Part shown: piece after piece, positions 47,336 through 56,446 of the stretch
How the letters are laid out: each line of letters begins with the position of its first letter
Position numbering within the stretch: the stretch's first letter is position 1
From: Arthrobacter sp. AL12
GTDB taxonomy: Bacteria; Actinomycetota; Actinomycetes; Actinomycetales; Micrococcaceae
Assembly: GCF_029960645.1 (NCBI RefSeq)
Contig: NZ_JASBQY010000007.1
Coordinates: forward strand, 47,067 to 111,066
Reading direction: 5' to 3'
DNA: 64,000 nucleotides
Position numbers and translations under genes: made by a program
The notes under the pieces: generated by a model
Databases searched by the model: none
Seen by the model: only the letters and a program-made list of their open reading frames with translations
Told to the model about the DNA's origin: nothing

Positions 47336-48778
47336 GTGGCTATTTCTGAACAACTGCCCGACGTCGTGACCGACCAGGGACAGAAAGCTACCTCTCGCGC
47401 CAAGCGAGTCACCTCACATCCCGGTGCAGCGGAGATTGACGCTGCAGCCGGTTTTGCTGTTTCCGGGGAAGGGACAGCAAGGAAGGAACCGGCCCGGAGC
47501 TTCGTGATCGACACCTCGGTGCTGCTCTCGGACCCGCGGGCCCTGCTGCGCTTCGCCGAGCACGAGGTGATCCTGCCGATCGTGGTCATCACCGAACTCG
47601 AAGGCAAGCGCCACGATCCCGAGCTCGGCTATTTCGCCCGCAAGGCGCTCAGACTCCTCGATGACCTGAGGCTGGAGCACAACGGGCTCGACCGCCCCAT
47701 CCCGCTCGGCCACGACGGCGGCACCCTCATGGTGGAGCTGAACCACATCTCCGCCGACGTGCTCCCCGCCGGCTTCCGTGGCGGGGACAACGACAGCCGC
47801 ATCCTCGCCGTCGCCAAGAACCTCGCCAACGCGGGCCGCGACGTCACGGTGGTGTCCAAGGACCTGCCGATGCGCGTCAAGGCCTCGGCCATGGGGCTGC
47901 AGGCCGACGAGTACCGCAACGAACTCGTCAAGGACTCGGGCTGGACCGGCGTCGCGGAGATCGACGCGAGCGAGGAGGAGGTCTCAACCCTCTACGGCCA
48001 CGAGCCGGTCTTCATCCCGGAGGCGGCCGAGATGCCGACGAACACCGGCCTGGTGATCCTCTCCCAGCGCGGATCCGCCCTGGGCCGGGTGGGCGCGGAC
48101 AAGCAGGTCCGGCTCGTCAAGGGTGACCGCGACGTGTTCGGGCTGCACGGGCGGTCGGCCGAACAGCGGCTGGCGATCGACCTGCTGATGGACCCCTCCG
48201 TGGGGATCGTGTCCCTCGGCGGGCGGGCCGGCACGGGCAAGTCCGCGCTGGCCCTGTGCGCCGGGCTTGAGGCCGTGCTGGAGCGGCGGGAGCACCGCAA
48301 GGTGATCGTCTTCCGGCCGCTCTACGCGGTGGGCGGGCAGGAACTCGGCTACCTGCCCGGCTCCGAGGCAGAGAAGATGAACCCGTGGGCGCAGGCCGTC
48401 TTCGACACGCTCGGCGCCCTGGTCAGCCAGGAGGTTGTGGAGGAAGTGATGGACCGGGGCATGCTCGAGGTGATGCCGCTGACGCACATCCGGGGACGCT
48501 CCCTGCACGACGCCTTCGTGATCGTGGACGAGGCCCAGTCGCTGGAGAAGAACGTGCTGCTCACCGTGATGAGCCGGATCGGTCAGAACTCCAAGATTGT
48601 CCTGACCCACGACGTCGCCCAGCGCGACAATCTCCGGGTCGGCCGGCACGACGGCGTTGCCGCCGTCGTCGAGACCCTCAAGGGGCATCCGCTCTTCGGC
48701 CACATCACGCTGACCCGCTCGGAGCGCTCGCCGATCGCTGCGCTGGTGACGGAACTGCTCGAGGGGGCGGAGATCTAG
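47336..48778 (+). CDS. PIN-PhoH protein (PhoH2, RNase plus ATPase)
   Basis: 480 residues. The PIN ribonuclease domain occupies about 55-190: acidic residues in [21 protein letters not shown] and [12 protein letters not shown]. The PhoH ATPase domain is C-terminal, with Walker [10 protein letters not shown] near 300 and Walker [12 protein letters not shown] near 395. PhoH2 proteins unwind and cut RNA using ATP. GTG 47336 follows GGAG; ATG 47312 and GTG 47255 are in-frame alternatives without a good site. Confidence 0.9.
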   Translation: MAISEQLPDVVTDQGQKATSRAKRVTSHPGAAEIDAAAGFAVSGEGTARKEPARSFVIDTSVLLSDPRALLRFAEHEVILPIVVITELEGKRHDPELGYFARKALRLLDDLRLEHNGLDRPIPLGHDGGTLMVELNHISADVLPAGFRGGDNDSRILAVAKNLANAGRDVTVVSKDLPMRVKASAMGLQADEYRNELVKDSGWTGVAEIDASEEEVSTLYGHEPVFIPEAAEMPTNTGLVILSQRGSALGRVGADKQVRLVKGDRDVFGLHGRSAEQRLAIDLLMDPSVGIVSLGGRAGTGKSALALCAGLEAVLERREHRKVIVFRPLYAVGGQELGYLPGSEAEKMNPWAQAVFDTLGALVSQEVVEEVMDRGMLEVMPLTHIRGRSLHDAFVIVDEAQSLEKNVLLTVMSRIGQNSKIVLTHDVAQRDNLRVGRHDGVAAVVETLKGHPLFGHITLTRSERSPIAALVTELLEGAEI

Positions 48779-48806
48779 GCAGGCATTTCAGCTCGCCCGT
48801 TGCGGG

Positions 48807-48960
48807 GGGCGATGGTTGGGTTTGCCGGGCCGCGGCCCCCAAAGGTGCGGGCGATGGTTGGGTTTGCCGGGCCGCGGCCCCTTCGCCGTCGCTTAGACAC
48901 GACCCATCGACCCCCGACGGTCGCTGGGCGACCTTTGGGGGCCGATGTGCCGCGATGCGC
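48807..48960. repeat. 33-bp direct repeat and inverted copy between convergent genes
   Basis: GGGCGATGGTTGGG... is repeated exactly at 48807-48839 and 48849-48881 (42-bp period). GGCCCCCAAAGGT after the first copy reappears inverted as ACCTTTGGGGGCC near 48930. The 270-bp gap 48779-49048 holds nothing else recognisable; frames through it are not credible genes. Confidence 0.85.
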
Positions 48961-49048
48961 TCCTGAGCGAAGGACCCGCAGCGCGGCAGTGCGCCCGTCA
49001 CCGTCGCGACGGACTGTGGACCGGTTTGTGCTTCCCCTTTGCGCTCGG

Positions 49049-49726
49049 TCAGCTTCCGGGGGAGGGTGTTGCGCTCGGCAGGTCGATCCCCAGGTACTTG
49101 GCCGTTGCTTCGTGGCCTTCGACTCTTAGCTGCCAGTCGGGGCGGTTGAAGACGGCAGGCGTGAGCCGGACTTTTTGGGCTTCGTGGAGCGTCCCGCCCC
49201 AGTTGACGCGGGTGGTGCCGTTGAGCTCGTAGCCGAGGGACCGGGAGACGCCAAGGGACTGCCGGTTCCAGGCGGCCGCCTCGGATTCCGCGACCTCCGC
49301 GCCGAGCCAATCGAAGGCGTAGAGCGCGACGGCGGCGCGCATTTCCTTGCCGAGTCCCCGGCCCTGCATGCTTTGCCTGAGCCATGACCCCGTGCTGACC
49401 GTCCTGAGCGTGGCGAAGTCCCTGGCCTCGATGTCCTGGCAGCCGATGAAGTCACCCTCGTGCCAGATGCCGAGCAGCAGGGTCCATTCCTGCGGCGACA
49501 TGGTCCCGCGGCACCGCCAGTACCACTGCGCCATGTTCGGGCCGAGCTCCCCGGCCGGCGCCTCCGCCCACGGCCTGCTGAAGGGGCTGCGGCCGGGTGC
49601 GTGGATGCCGCTCAGGGCCGCCTGCACCGCCGCGGGGATCTCCTCGTCGCGGATCGGCCGGAGCACCATGCGGGGCGTGGTCAGGGTTAGGCCAAAGGGC
49701 GGCCAGATGCGGGCAAGCTCAGTCAT
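49049..49726 (-). CDS. GNAT-family N-acetyltransferase (RimJ/RimL type)
   Basis: 225-residue acetyltransferase of the Acetyltransf_3 group. The opening LTTPRMVLRPIRDEEIPA is typical of RimJ/L-like enzymes, and the acetyl-CoA site is LRQSMQGRGLGKEMRAAVALYAFD near residue 115. Targets may be protein N-termini or amino-sugar antibiotics; unknown. The end from residue ~205 is Pro/Ser-rich. Confidence 0.88.
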   Translation of the reverse strand: MTELARIWPPFGLTLTTPRMVLRPIRDEEIPAAVQAALSGIHAPGRSPFSRPWAEAPAGELGPNMAQWYWRCRGTMSPQEWTLLLGIWHEGDFIGCQDIEARDFATLRTVSTGSWLRQSMQGRGLGKEMRAAVALYAFDWLGAEVAESEAAAWNRQSLGVSRSLGYELNGTTRVNWGGTLHEAQKVRLTPAVFNRPDWQLRVEGHEATAKYLGIDLPSATPSPGS

Positions 49727-49732
49727 CCGGGA

Positions 49733-49738
49733 AGCCTA
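49733..49738 (-). promoter_or_regulatory. leaderless -10 of the GNAT gene
   Basis: TAGGCT on the minus strand, 6 nt before ATG 49726. Confidence 0.6.
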
Positions 49739-49774
49739 GCGGCGGGGGCCGCCGTCGGCCAGTCACACGCGCGG

Positions 49775-50686
49775 TCAGCCCGCCGGGAGTTCCCAGCTGA
49801 TGTGCCGGCGGACGTCGGTGAGGTTCATGGACTCGGCGAGGAACAGGTCATCGAGCATGTACTCGTCCACGCCCAGAATCCGGAGCCAGTGCCCGTACGC
49901 TTCCGGCCCATCCTTTGCCGGCCCGGACCCTTGCCCTGGGCCTGCCCGTCCATCCGGTTCCCGTCCATCCCTGTCCAGGGCGGGGACTGCCTGGCCGCCC
50001 TCCAGCCACCGGCTGGCAACGCAAACGCCCGTGCCGGCGTCGATCCTCACCAGCGTGCCGCCCGGGCGGCACAGCGGCGCGCCGGGGTGGCTGGGGCGGT
50101 AGCCGGGGTTCGGGGTGACGGTGGCCTCCAGGGCGGGGCGGCCCTCGTGCATCACCTCGCTGATGCCGTCCAGCTCCACGGCGTTGGCGTTGGGGAATTC
50201 GAGCGGCACGGGGGCGTTGCCGGCCAGCTCCACCGGGTCCAGCGCGGCGGCGAAGCGGCCGTTGCCGAAACCGGGCTCGCCGTAGGCTGCTTCGGGACGG
50301 CGCCGGACGAGGCCGCGGTCGTCGTAGACCGGGGTGACGAGGTGGGGCGGCAGCAGCCAGGTTTTCCTGGTGGAGCGGACATAAAACACGTCACGGGAAT
50401 CATTGATGCCGGTCGTGCTTTGCAGGACCAGCCCGTCCGCCGTCTCCAGCCGCAGGGCGCCGGGGCGGCGCAGCCACGCGCAGACCAGATCCGGAGGCGG
50501 GGCTGTTTCGGTGCCGCCGGGATCGACGGCGAGGGGCCGGTCCAGGTATTCAAAGCGCAGTGACTGCCACTTCCACGGCGAGGAACGGCACAGGTGCCGG
50601 AACGCAGCCGCCTGTTCCGCGGGGTCCCCGGGCGTGCCCGGCCCGCGCGGGTTCGAGCGCGGATTCGAGGTGTCCCATGCGGCCAT
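49775..50686 (-). CDS. protein of unknown function
   Basis: 303 residues, not recognised. No signal peptide or membrane helix. The middle (about 70-200) looks beta-rich with many aromatic and Pro residues (STRKTWLLPPHLVTPVYDD, PNANAVELDGISEVMHEG). A Gly/Pro/Asp-rich insert lies near 245-265, and the C-terminus ends EYMLDDLFLAESMNLTDVRRHISWELPAG. ATG 50686 is chosen because TAAACT ends exactly 6 nt before it. Divergent from a prepilin peptidase gene, 59 bp apart. Base composition matches the neighbours. Confidence 0.8.
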   Translation of the reverse strand: MAAWDTSNPRSNPRGPGTPGDPAEQAAAFRHLCRSSPWKWQSLRFEYLDRPLAVDPGGTETAPPPDLVCAWLRRPGALRLETADGLVLQSTTGINDSRDVFYVRSTRKTWLLPPHLVTPVYDDRGLVRRRPEAAYGEPGFGNGRFAAALDPVELAGNAPVPLEFPNANAVELDGISEVMHEGRPALEATVTPNPGYRPSHPGAPLCRPGGTLVRIDAGTGVCVASRWLEGGQAVPALDRDGREPDGRAGPGQGSGPAKDGPEAYGHWLRILGVDEYMLDDLFLAESMNLTDVRRHISWELPAG

Positions 50687-50692
50687 ATCCAC

Positions 50693-50739
50693 AGTTTACG
50701 CGCGGGCCCGGCCCTGGCCGCCGGAAATTCCAGTAGCAT
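50693..50739. promoter_or_regulatory. divergent pair of leaderless promoters
   Basis: TAAACT on the minus strand (50698-50693) is 6 nt before ATG 50686; TAGCAT on the plus strand (50734-50739) is 6 nt before GTG 50746. Both start codons and both -10 boxes fit within 61 bp. Confidence 0.6.
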
Positions 50740-50745
50740 CCGAGG

Positions 50746-51306
50746 GTGATCCAACGACTCGGCGGACTGGGCGAAGTGACCCCACTGGCCTACTGGCTGG
50801 TGCTTCTGGCGTGCGCCTACCTGGCGGTTGTGGCCGTCCGGCTCACGGTCATCGACGTCCGGCACCATCTGCTGCCGGACCGGATCGTCCTCCCGGGCTA
50901 CGCCGTCGCCGGTGTGCTGCTGCTCGGCGCGGTGGTGGTCCACGCGGTGTCGGGTGCCCCGGCCGCGGCGGCCGCGCCCGACGGCGGGGCCGGGCTCTTC
51001 GGCGTGCCCGGGCTGCGCGTGGTCGCCGGCGGAGCGGCGCTGTGGCTCTTCTACTTCCTGCTGCGGGCGGTCTATCCGCCGGGTATGGGCTTTGGCGACG
51101 TCAAGCTGGCAGGGGTGCTCGGCATGTACCTGGGGTTCCTCGGCTGGCCGCACGTGTTCGCCGGGACGTTCGCGGCGTTCCTCTTTGGCGGATTGTGGAG
51201 CCTGGCCCTGTTGGTTTCGCGGCAGGGCACGCTGAAATCGAGCATCCCCTTCGGGCCGTTCATGCTGGCCGGAACGGCCGCGGCCATGGTGCTCCTGCCG
51301 GCCTGA
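50746..51306 (+). CDS. A24-family prepilin peptidase-like protein
   Basis: 186-residue membrane aspartyl protease core without the N-terminal methylase domain. The two catalytic aspartates are in VIDVRHHLLPD near residue 40 and GMGFGDVKLAG near 112; about six membrane helices. Such enzymes cut type IV prepilin or Tad/Flp prepilin leader peptides. No pilin or assembly gene is in the window. GTG 50746 is supported by the -10 spacing. Confidence 0.88.
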   Translation: MIQRLGGLGEVTPLAYWLVLLACAYLAVVAVRLTVIDVRHHLLPDRIVLPGYAVAGVLLLGAVVVHAVSGAPAAAAAPDGGAGLFGVPGLRVVAGGAALWLFYFLLRAVYPPGMGFGDVKLAGVLGMYLGFLGWPHVFAGTFAAFLFGGLWSLALLVSRQGTLKSSIPFGPFMLAGTAAAMVLLPA

Positions 51307-51421
51307 TGGGGCCATGGGCGCCGGCGCTGGGAAGCCCAACACGTGCGCCGACGCGGCTTTCGAGCTTTTTGTCGGTGCCCCGCCGTAGCCTGCTCCTATC
51401 CAGCCAGCCGCTGGGAAGGTT

Positions 51422-51441
51422 GGTCCGGGTGCGCCCGGACC
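51422..51441 (+). promoter_or_regulatory. hairpin just upstream of the vWA gene
   Basis: GGTCCGGG-TGCG-CCCGGACC, a perfect 8-bp stem ending 14 nt before ATG 51456. It may be an operator or mRNA structure near the ribosome binding site. Confidence 0.4.
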
Positions 51442-51455
51442 GGAAATGGGGAAAC

Positions 51456-52124
51456 ATGACAGATTCAGCTCTGACGCACGTGTACGTCCTTCTGGACCGC
51501 TCCGGATCCATGAGTTCCATTGCCGATGACACCGTGGGCGGATTTGCTGCGTTTGTCCGGGAGCAGCAGTCCGTTCCGGGCCGCTGCCGGCTGTCCCTGG
51601 CGCAGTTCGATGACGTCTACGACCGGGTCTACGCCGCCGTTGACATCCGGGATGTGCCGCCGCTGGACCTGCAGCCGCGCGGCTCCACGGCCCTGCACGA
51701 CGCCATGATCCGGCTGATCGGGGAGGCCGGGGAGGAACTGGCCGCCCTCCCCGAAGAGCAGCGCCCAGGCACGGTGCTGGTGGCGGTGCTGACCGATGGG
51801 CATGAGAACGCCTCCAGGGAGGCGACCGGCCCCATGGTGAAAGCCCTGGTGGAGCAGCAGCAGAGCCAGTGGGGCTGGCAGTTCACGTACCTGGGCGCCA
51901 ACCAGGACGCCGTGCTGACCGCGGAAGGGCTCGGCATCCGGGCCGAAGACGCGCTCACGTACGCGGCCGGCAACGTGGACGCGGCCTTTTCCGGGCAGTC
52001 GGCCAAGACCCGCAGGCTGCGGGAGGCCCGCCTGTCCGGGGCCAGCATGGCGGACGCTGCCGCCGCCGCCGCCTACACCGCCGAGGAGCGGCGGGCCGCC
52101 GGGGGAGGGGTTCCGCCGCGCTGA
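51456..52124 (+). CDS. von Willebrand factor A domain protein
   Basis: 222-residue cytoplasmic vWA protein with the metal-binding site DRSGSMSS at residue 14, a threonine near RGSTALHDA and the aspartate in VAVLTDGHENAS. The C-terminal ~50 residues are a charged, Ala-rich helix. No signal peptide. vWA proteins scaffold complexes; the partner is not evident. GGGGA precedes ATG 51456. Confidence 0.88.
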   Translation: MTDSALTHVYVLLDRSGSMSSIADDTVGGFAAFVREQQSVPGRCRLSLAQFDDVYDRVYAAVDIRDVPPLDLQPRGSTALHDAMIRLIGEAGEELAALPEEQRPGTVLVAVLTDGHENASREATGPMVKALVEQQQSQWGWQFTYLGANQDAVLTAEGLGIRAEDALTYAAGNVDAAFSGQSAKTRRLREARLSGASMADAAAAAAYTAEERRAAGGGVPPR

Positions 52125-52130
52125 GAAGGG

Positions 52131-52162
52131 GCCGGCCGCCAACACAACGGCGGCCGGCGCCT
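52131..52162 (+). terminator. terminator of the vWA gene
   Basis: GCCGGCCGCC (52131-52140) pairs with GGCGGCCGGC (52149-52158), followed by GCCTTTC. A second GGGGCCGGCCGCC copy just downstream faces the convergent fumC gene. Confidence 0.75.
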
Positions 52163-52232
52163 TTCGCTGGAAAGGGGCCGGCCGCCGTCGGACGCCGCCG
52201 CGGCCCGGGGGCGCGGCGGCTGGGCCCAGGTA

Positions 52233-53669
52233 TTAGGCCTTGTGCGGCGGACGGGTCATGGACATAACGTCCAAGGCCGTGTCCAGCTGCTCCACGGTCA
52301 GTTCACCGCGTTCCAGGAAGCCCATCGCCACCACGGTTTCGCGGATCGTGAGGCCCTCGGCCACGGACTTCTTGGCGATCTTCGCGGCGTTCTCGTAGCC
52401 GATGAACTTGTTCAGCGGTGTGACGATCGACGGCGAGGCCTCGGCCAGGTAGCGGGCGCGCTCGACGTTCGCGGTGATGCCGTCGATCATCTTGTCGGCC
52501 ATGACGCGGCTGGTGTTGGCCAGCAGGCGCACGGATTCGAGCAGGTTGGCGGCCATCACGGGGATGCCGACGTTGAGCTCGAAGGCGCCGTTGGTACCGG
52601 ACCAGGCGATGGCGGTGTCGTTGCCGATGACCTGTGCGCAGACCATGATGGACGCCTCACAGATCACCGGGTTGACCTTGCCGGGCATAATCGAGGAGCC
52701 CGGCTGCAGGTCGGGGATCGCGATTTCGCCCAGGCCGGTGTTGGGGCCGGAGCCCATCCAGCGCAGGTCGTTGTTGATCTTCATAAAGGAGATCGCGATG
52801 TTGCGGAGCTGGCTCGAGGCCTCGATCAGGCCGTCACGGTTGGCCTGGGCCTCGAAGTGGTCGCGGGCCTCGGTCAGCGGCAGTCCGGTGTCGGCGGCGA
52901 GCAGTTCGATGACGCGTTCCGGGAACCCGGCGGGGGTGTTGATGCCGGTGCCGACGGCGGTGCCGCCGAGCGGAACCTCAGCGACGCGGGGAAGGGAGGC
53001 GTTGATGCGCTCGACGCCGTAGCGGACCTGCGCGGCGTAGCCCCCGAACTCCTGGCCCAGTGTCACCGGGGTGGCATCCATGAGGTGGGTGCGGCCGGAC
53101 TTCACGACGTCCTTGAACTCGACGGCCTTGCGCTCCAGGGATGCCGCGAGGTAGCCCAGCGCCGGAATCAGGTCGTTGATCAGCGCGGAAGTGGCGGCCA
53201 CGTGGACCGAGGTCGGGAAAACGTCGTTGGAGGACTGCGAGGCGTTGACGTGGTCATTGGGGTGGACCACCTTGTCGCTGCCGGCGGCCTTAAGCGCGCG
53301 GGTCGCCAGTTCGGCAAGGACCTCGTTGGTGTTCATGTTCGATGAGGTGCCCGAACCGGTCTGGAACACGTCGATCGGGAAGTCGCCGTCGTACTTTCCG
53401 GTGGCGACCTCATCGGCAGCGTCCGCGATCGCCTGGGCGAGCTCGCCGTCGAGCACTCCCAGTTCTGCGTTGGCCTGCGCGGCGGCCTTTTTGACCCGGG
53501 CGAGGGCTTCGATGTGGGTGCGCTCCAGGGTTTTACCTGAGATCGGGAAGTTTTCGACCGCACGCTGCGTCTGGGCACGGTAGAGGGCGTTCACGGGGAC
53601 CCGGACCTCGCCCATCGTGTCGTGTTCAATGCGGAACTCTTCGGTGTTCAACTCTTCTGTGGAAGTCAT
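52233..53669 (-). CDS. fumC: class II fumarate hydratase
   Basis: 478-residue TCA-cycle enzyme hydrating fumarate to malate, iron-independent. Signature [12 protein letters not shown] near residue 333, the substrate motif [17 protein letters not shown] stretch seen as [14 protein letters not shown] near 105, and the [14 protein letters not shown] stretch near 135. The C-terminus is the small domain [14 protein letters not shown]. Candidate leaderless start: TAAGCT 6 nt before the ATG. Confidence 0.96.
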   Translation of the reverse strand: MTSTEELNTEEFRIEHDTMGEVRVPVNALYRAQTQRAVENFPISGKTLERTHIEALARVKKAAAQANAELGVLDGELAQAIADAADEVATGKYDGDFPIDVFQTGSGTSSNMNTNEVLAELATRALKAAGSDKVVHPNDHVNASQSSNDVFPTSVHVAATSALINDLIPALGYLAASLERKAVEFKDVVKSGRTHLMDATPVTLGQEFGGYAAQVRYGVERINASLPRVAEVPLGGTAVGTGINTPAGFPERVIELLAADTGLPLTEARDHFEAQANRDGLIEASSQLRNIAISFMKINNDLRWMGSGPNTGLGEIAIPDLQPGSSIMPGKVNPVICEASIMVCAQVIGNDTAIAWSGTNGAFELNVGIPVMAANLLESVRLLANTSRVMADKMIDGITANVERARYLAEASPSIVTPLNKFIGYENAAKIAKKSVAEGLTIRETVVAMGFLERGELTVEQLDTALDVMSMTRPPHKA

Positions 53670-53675
53670 GGGGCT

Positions 53676-53681
53676 AGCTTA
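53676..53681 (-). promoter_or_regulatory. leaderless -10 of fumC
   Basis: TAAGCT on the minus strand, 6 nt before ATG 53669. Confidence 0.62.
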
Positions 53682-53741
53682 TTGGGCGGAGGCGTCCCAT
53701 CGAAAACCGTGAAGGTCTTGCTACTTGGCCGCTGCGTGAAC

Positions 53742-54356
53742 CTAGAGCTCGCCGATTCCGGAAACGAGGTCCGCCCGGCCATCGGCCAGGCTGTAGGCGA
53801 GCCCGATCACTGCGGCCCGTCCGCTCCCGACAGCCTCGGAAATTACCCGTGAGCTGTCCACGAGCCGCTGCGAGGTCTGTTTGACGTTTTCGACGACCAT
53901 CTCGTTGACCTCGTGCTGGTTGTTGCGCAGCGAGGTCAGCACCGAGGGTGTGATGCGTTCCACGAGGCTGCGCATAAAACCCACGGGCATCTCTCCGGTC
54001 TCCATCGCTTTCTTGGTGGCCGTGACCGCCCCGCAGCTGTCGTGCCCCAGGACGACGATCAGCGGCACGGAGAGAACGCTGACGCTGTATTCGAGCGAGC
54101 CGAGCACGGCGTCGTCGATCACATGGCCCGCGGTGCGGACCACGAAGGCGTCGCCGAGGCCCAGATCGAAGATGATTTCGGCGGCAAGGCGTGAGTCCGA
54201 GCAGCCGAAGATCACCGCGAAGGGATGCTGGTTCTCCACCAGCGAGGACCGGCGGGACGCGTCCTGGTTGGGATGGGACGATTCGCCGGAAACGAAACGT
54301 TCGTTGCCCTCGCGGAGACGGCGCCAGGCAAGGGCGGGAGTGAGATAAGTGGCCAC
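53742..54356 (-). CDS. beta-class carbonic anhydrase
   Basis: 204-residue zinc enzyme interconverting CO2 and bicarbonate. Zinc ligands Cys52 (CSDSR with Asp54/Arg56), His105 and Cys108 (GHDSCGAV) are all present. Length is normal. GTG 54356 has TAAGCT 6 nt upstream, giving it its own leaderless promoter inside the operon-like set DUF4245-carbonic anhydrase-fumC. Confidence 0.95.
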   Translation of the reverse strand: MATYLTPALAWRRLREGNERFVSGESSHPNQDASRRSSLVENQHPFAVIFGCSDSRLAAEIIFDLGLGDAFVVRTAGHVIDDAVLGSLEYSVSVLSVPLIVVLGHDSCGAVTATKKAMETGEMPVGFMRSLVERITPSVLTSLRNNQHEVNEMVVENVKQTSQRLVDSSRVISEAVGSGRAAVIGLAYSLADGRADLVSGIGEL

Positions 54357-54362
54357 GGCTTT

Positions 54363-54368
54363 AGCTTA
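54363..54368 (-). promoter_or_regulatory. leaderless -10 of the carbonic anhydrase gene
   Basis: TAAGCT on the minus strand, 6 nt before GTG 54356. Its first three bases are the TAA stop codon of the upstream DUF4245 gene. Confidence 0.6.
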
Positions 54369-55094
54369 CGGCGAAGGGACGGCGGAGGGTGAAACTGTTG
54401 CATCCGTGGTGCTCCCGGGTGACGCGGGGCCCGCAGTGCCGGACTTGCCCTCAAGGTCCTTGACCACCGCTGCTGCCAGCGCCGTGAATTCATCCAGCTG
54501 GGCGGATCCGGTCAGGATCACGGTGGTGCCGCCGGCGTCGGCAAGCACCATGCTTTTCTCGTCTTTGCCTGTGTCGCGGAGTTCCCAGTCGCGTCCGCCG
54601 GCGTTGCGGGTGCCGGTCACGGGCGCGCTCTTCACCTGCTGCAGCAGCCAGGTGGGATTGGACTGCCGCGTCTGCACCAGTCCAATGAAGGATTCCTTGG
54701 GGGTGAGGTAGCCGACCTCCCAGGTTGGGACGCCGCTGCCCGTACCGGATTGCCAGCGGGCGTAATTCGCGCGGAATGTGTCGCCGGCGTCGGGGGCAAC
54801 GGGTGTGAATCCCGCCACATCGGCGGCGTTCTGCGCCACGGCGCTGACGTTGACGTTCGGCCGGTAGCCGTCGGTCTTGGGCGAGGGGTTCATCAGGACG
54901 ATGGGCAGGAACGCGGCGATGCTCAGGACCAGCGCAATGATCATGCCCATCACCGAGGCGTTCGCGCGCTTCGCCGCACCGGCGCTCAGTACGGGCTTGA
55001 CGGGCGGCTGGCCGGCGGCGCCGGGTACTTCCCGGCCGGGCGTGCCGGCGGGGGAAGCTGGGGCTGCGGGGGGCGTTTCCTGCAATTCACTCAC
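54366..55094 (-). CDS. DUF4245 family membrane protein
   Basis: 242 residues: a ~45-residue Pro/Ala-rich cytoplasmic N-terminus, one membrane helix (about 49-68, MGMIIALVLSIAAFLPIVLM), the conserved NVNVSAVAQNAADVAGF and an exported beta domain with WEVGYLTP and WLLQQ motifs. Function unknown; found next to glpX and fumC in many actinobacteria. GTG 55094 gives a natural start (SELQETPP); ATG 55112 in frame would add six residues. Confidence 0.85.
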   Translation of the reverse strand: MSELQETPPAAPASPAGTPGREVPGAAGQPPVKPVLSAGAAKRANASVMGMIIALVLSIAAFLPIVLMNPSPKTDGYRPNVNVSAVAQNAADVAGFTPVAPDAGDTFRANYARWQSGTGSGVPTWEVGYLTPKESFIGLVQTRQSNPTWLLQQVKSAPVTGTRNAGGRDWELRDTGKDEKSMVLADAGGTTVILTGSAQLDEFTALAAAVVKDLEGKSGTAGPASPGSTTDATVSPSAVPSP

Positions 55095-55303
55095 CCCTCT
55101 ATAGTCGCCCATTCCGGGCTGATCTCACATTCGGCTGTGCAGGGCGGGCCGGGGACGGGCCGTTCACGGAATGGTCAATCCAAGACGCAGCTTTCCACCG
55201 CGACTATGATCAGTATCAGACGAGATTACAAACTAAGAATCACCGTGACGGATCGATCCTGTCCGCACGGCTTCAATGATCGCCACTCGAAGAAGAGGTC
55301 CAC

Positions 55304-56341
55304 GTGACACCACCGCCAATGACCCAGAAGTACTCCACGCTTTCGCCGTCTCTCGCCGTCGGCATCGACGAGCCGGACCGCAACCTTGCTCTGGAACTGG
55401 TCCGCGTCACCGAAGCCGCCGCCATTGCCGGCGGCCACTGGGTGGGGTTCGGGGACAAGAACAAGGCCGACGGCGCCGCCGTCGACGCCATGCGTTCCTT
55501 CCTCCAGACCGTCCACTTCAACGGTGTTGTCGTGATCGGCGAAGGTGAAAAAGACGAAGCCCCGATGCTCTTCAACGGCGAGAATGTTGGTGACGGCACC
55601 GGCGCCGAGTGCGACGTCGCCGTCGACCCGATCGACGGAACCCGCCTCGCTGCCCTCGGCATCAACAACGCCCTCGCCGTCCTCGCCGTCGCGGAACGCG
55701 GTTCCATGTTCGACCCCTCCGCGGTGTTCTACATGGAGAAGCTCGTCACCGGCCCGGAAGCCGCCGACATGGTTGACCTGCGCCTGCCGGTCAAGCAGAA
55801 CCTGCACCTGATCGCCAAGGCCAAGGGCGTCAAGGTCAACCAGCTCAACGTGATGATCCTGGACCGCGACCGCCACCGTGGGCTCGTTGAAGAGATCCGC
55901 GAGGCCGGTGCGCGGACCAAGTTCATCATGGACGGCGACGTCGCCGGCGCCATCGCCGCGGCCCGTTCGGGCACCGGCGTCGACGCCCTGATGGGCATCG
56001 GCGGAACGCCGGAAGGCATCGTCACGGCCTGCGCCATCAAGTCCCTCGGTGGTGTGATCCAGGGCCGACTGTGGCCCACCAGCGACGACGAGAAGCAGAA
56101 GGCCATCGACGCCGGCCACGACCTGGACCGGGTGCTGTCGACCAACGACCTCGTTTCCAGCGACAACTGCTACTTCGCCGCCACGGGCATCACCGACGGT
56201 GACCTGCTCAAGGGCGTGCGTTACTCCAAGGACAAGGTCCTCACCCAGTCCATCGTGATGCGTTCCAAGTCCGGGACCATCCGCTTTGTCGATGGCGAGC
56301 ACCAGGCCAGCAAGTGGGAAGGCTACGCCCGCAAGGGTTAG
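55304..56341 (+). CDS. glpX: class II fructose-1,6-bisphosphatase
   Basis: 345-residue gluconeogenic phosphatase. The metal motif DPIDGTRLAA is near residue 110, GEGEKDEAPML near 80, and GGTPEGIVTACAIK near 228. In actinobacteria this is usually the only FBPase. GTG 55304 follows AAGAAGAGG. TATGAT (55205-55210) is a possible -10. Divergent from DUF4245. Confidence 0.95.
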   Translation: MTPPPMTQKYSTLSPSLAVGIDEPDRNLALELVRVTEAAAIAGGHWVGFGDKNKADGAAVDAMRSFLQTVHFNGVVVIGEGEKDEAPMLFNGENVGDGTGAECDVAVDPIDGTRLAALGINNALAVLAVAERGSMFDPSAVFYMEKLVTGPEAADMVDLRLPVKQNLHLIAKAKGVKVNQLNVMILDRDRHRGLVEEIREAGARTKFIMDGDVAGAIAAARSGTGVDALMGIGGTPEGIVTACAIKSLGGVIQGRLWPTSDDEKQKAIDAGHDLDRVLSTNDLVSSDNCYFAATGITDGDLLKGVRYSKDKVLTQSIVMRSKSGTIRFVDGEHQASKWEGYARKG

Positions 56342-56363
56342 CAGCTGCCTCAACCAGGACACC

Positions 56364-56404
56364 CGGATCCCGGGGCGCGTCTCGCGCCCCGGGATCCGCC
56401 GTTT
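56364..56404 (+). terminator. terminator of glpX
   Basis: Perfect 16-bp stem CGGATCCCGGGGCGCG / CGCGCCCCGGGATCCG with a 3-nt loop, followed by CCGTTTCC. Confidence 0.85.
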
Positions 56405-56434
56405 CCGGGCGGCTCGGGCCGGTACGGCATTGGG

Positions 56435-56440
56435 TAGGGT
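56435..56440 (+). promoter_or_regulatory. leaderless -10 of galE
   Basis: TAGGGT ends 6 nt before ATG 56447. Confidence 0.62.
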
Positions 56441-56446
56441 GGAGCC

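Noticed and set aside
48800..49129. 109-codon frame containing duplicated MVGFAGPRP
   Set aside because: It is the 33-bp repeat read through; it runs into the convergent GNAT gene.
52242..53345. Plus-strand frame of 367 codons opposite fumC
   Set aside because: Antisense reading of a perfect FumC coding sequence.
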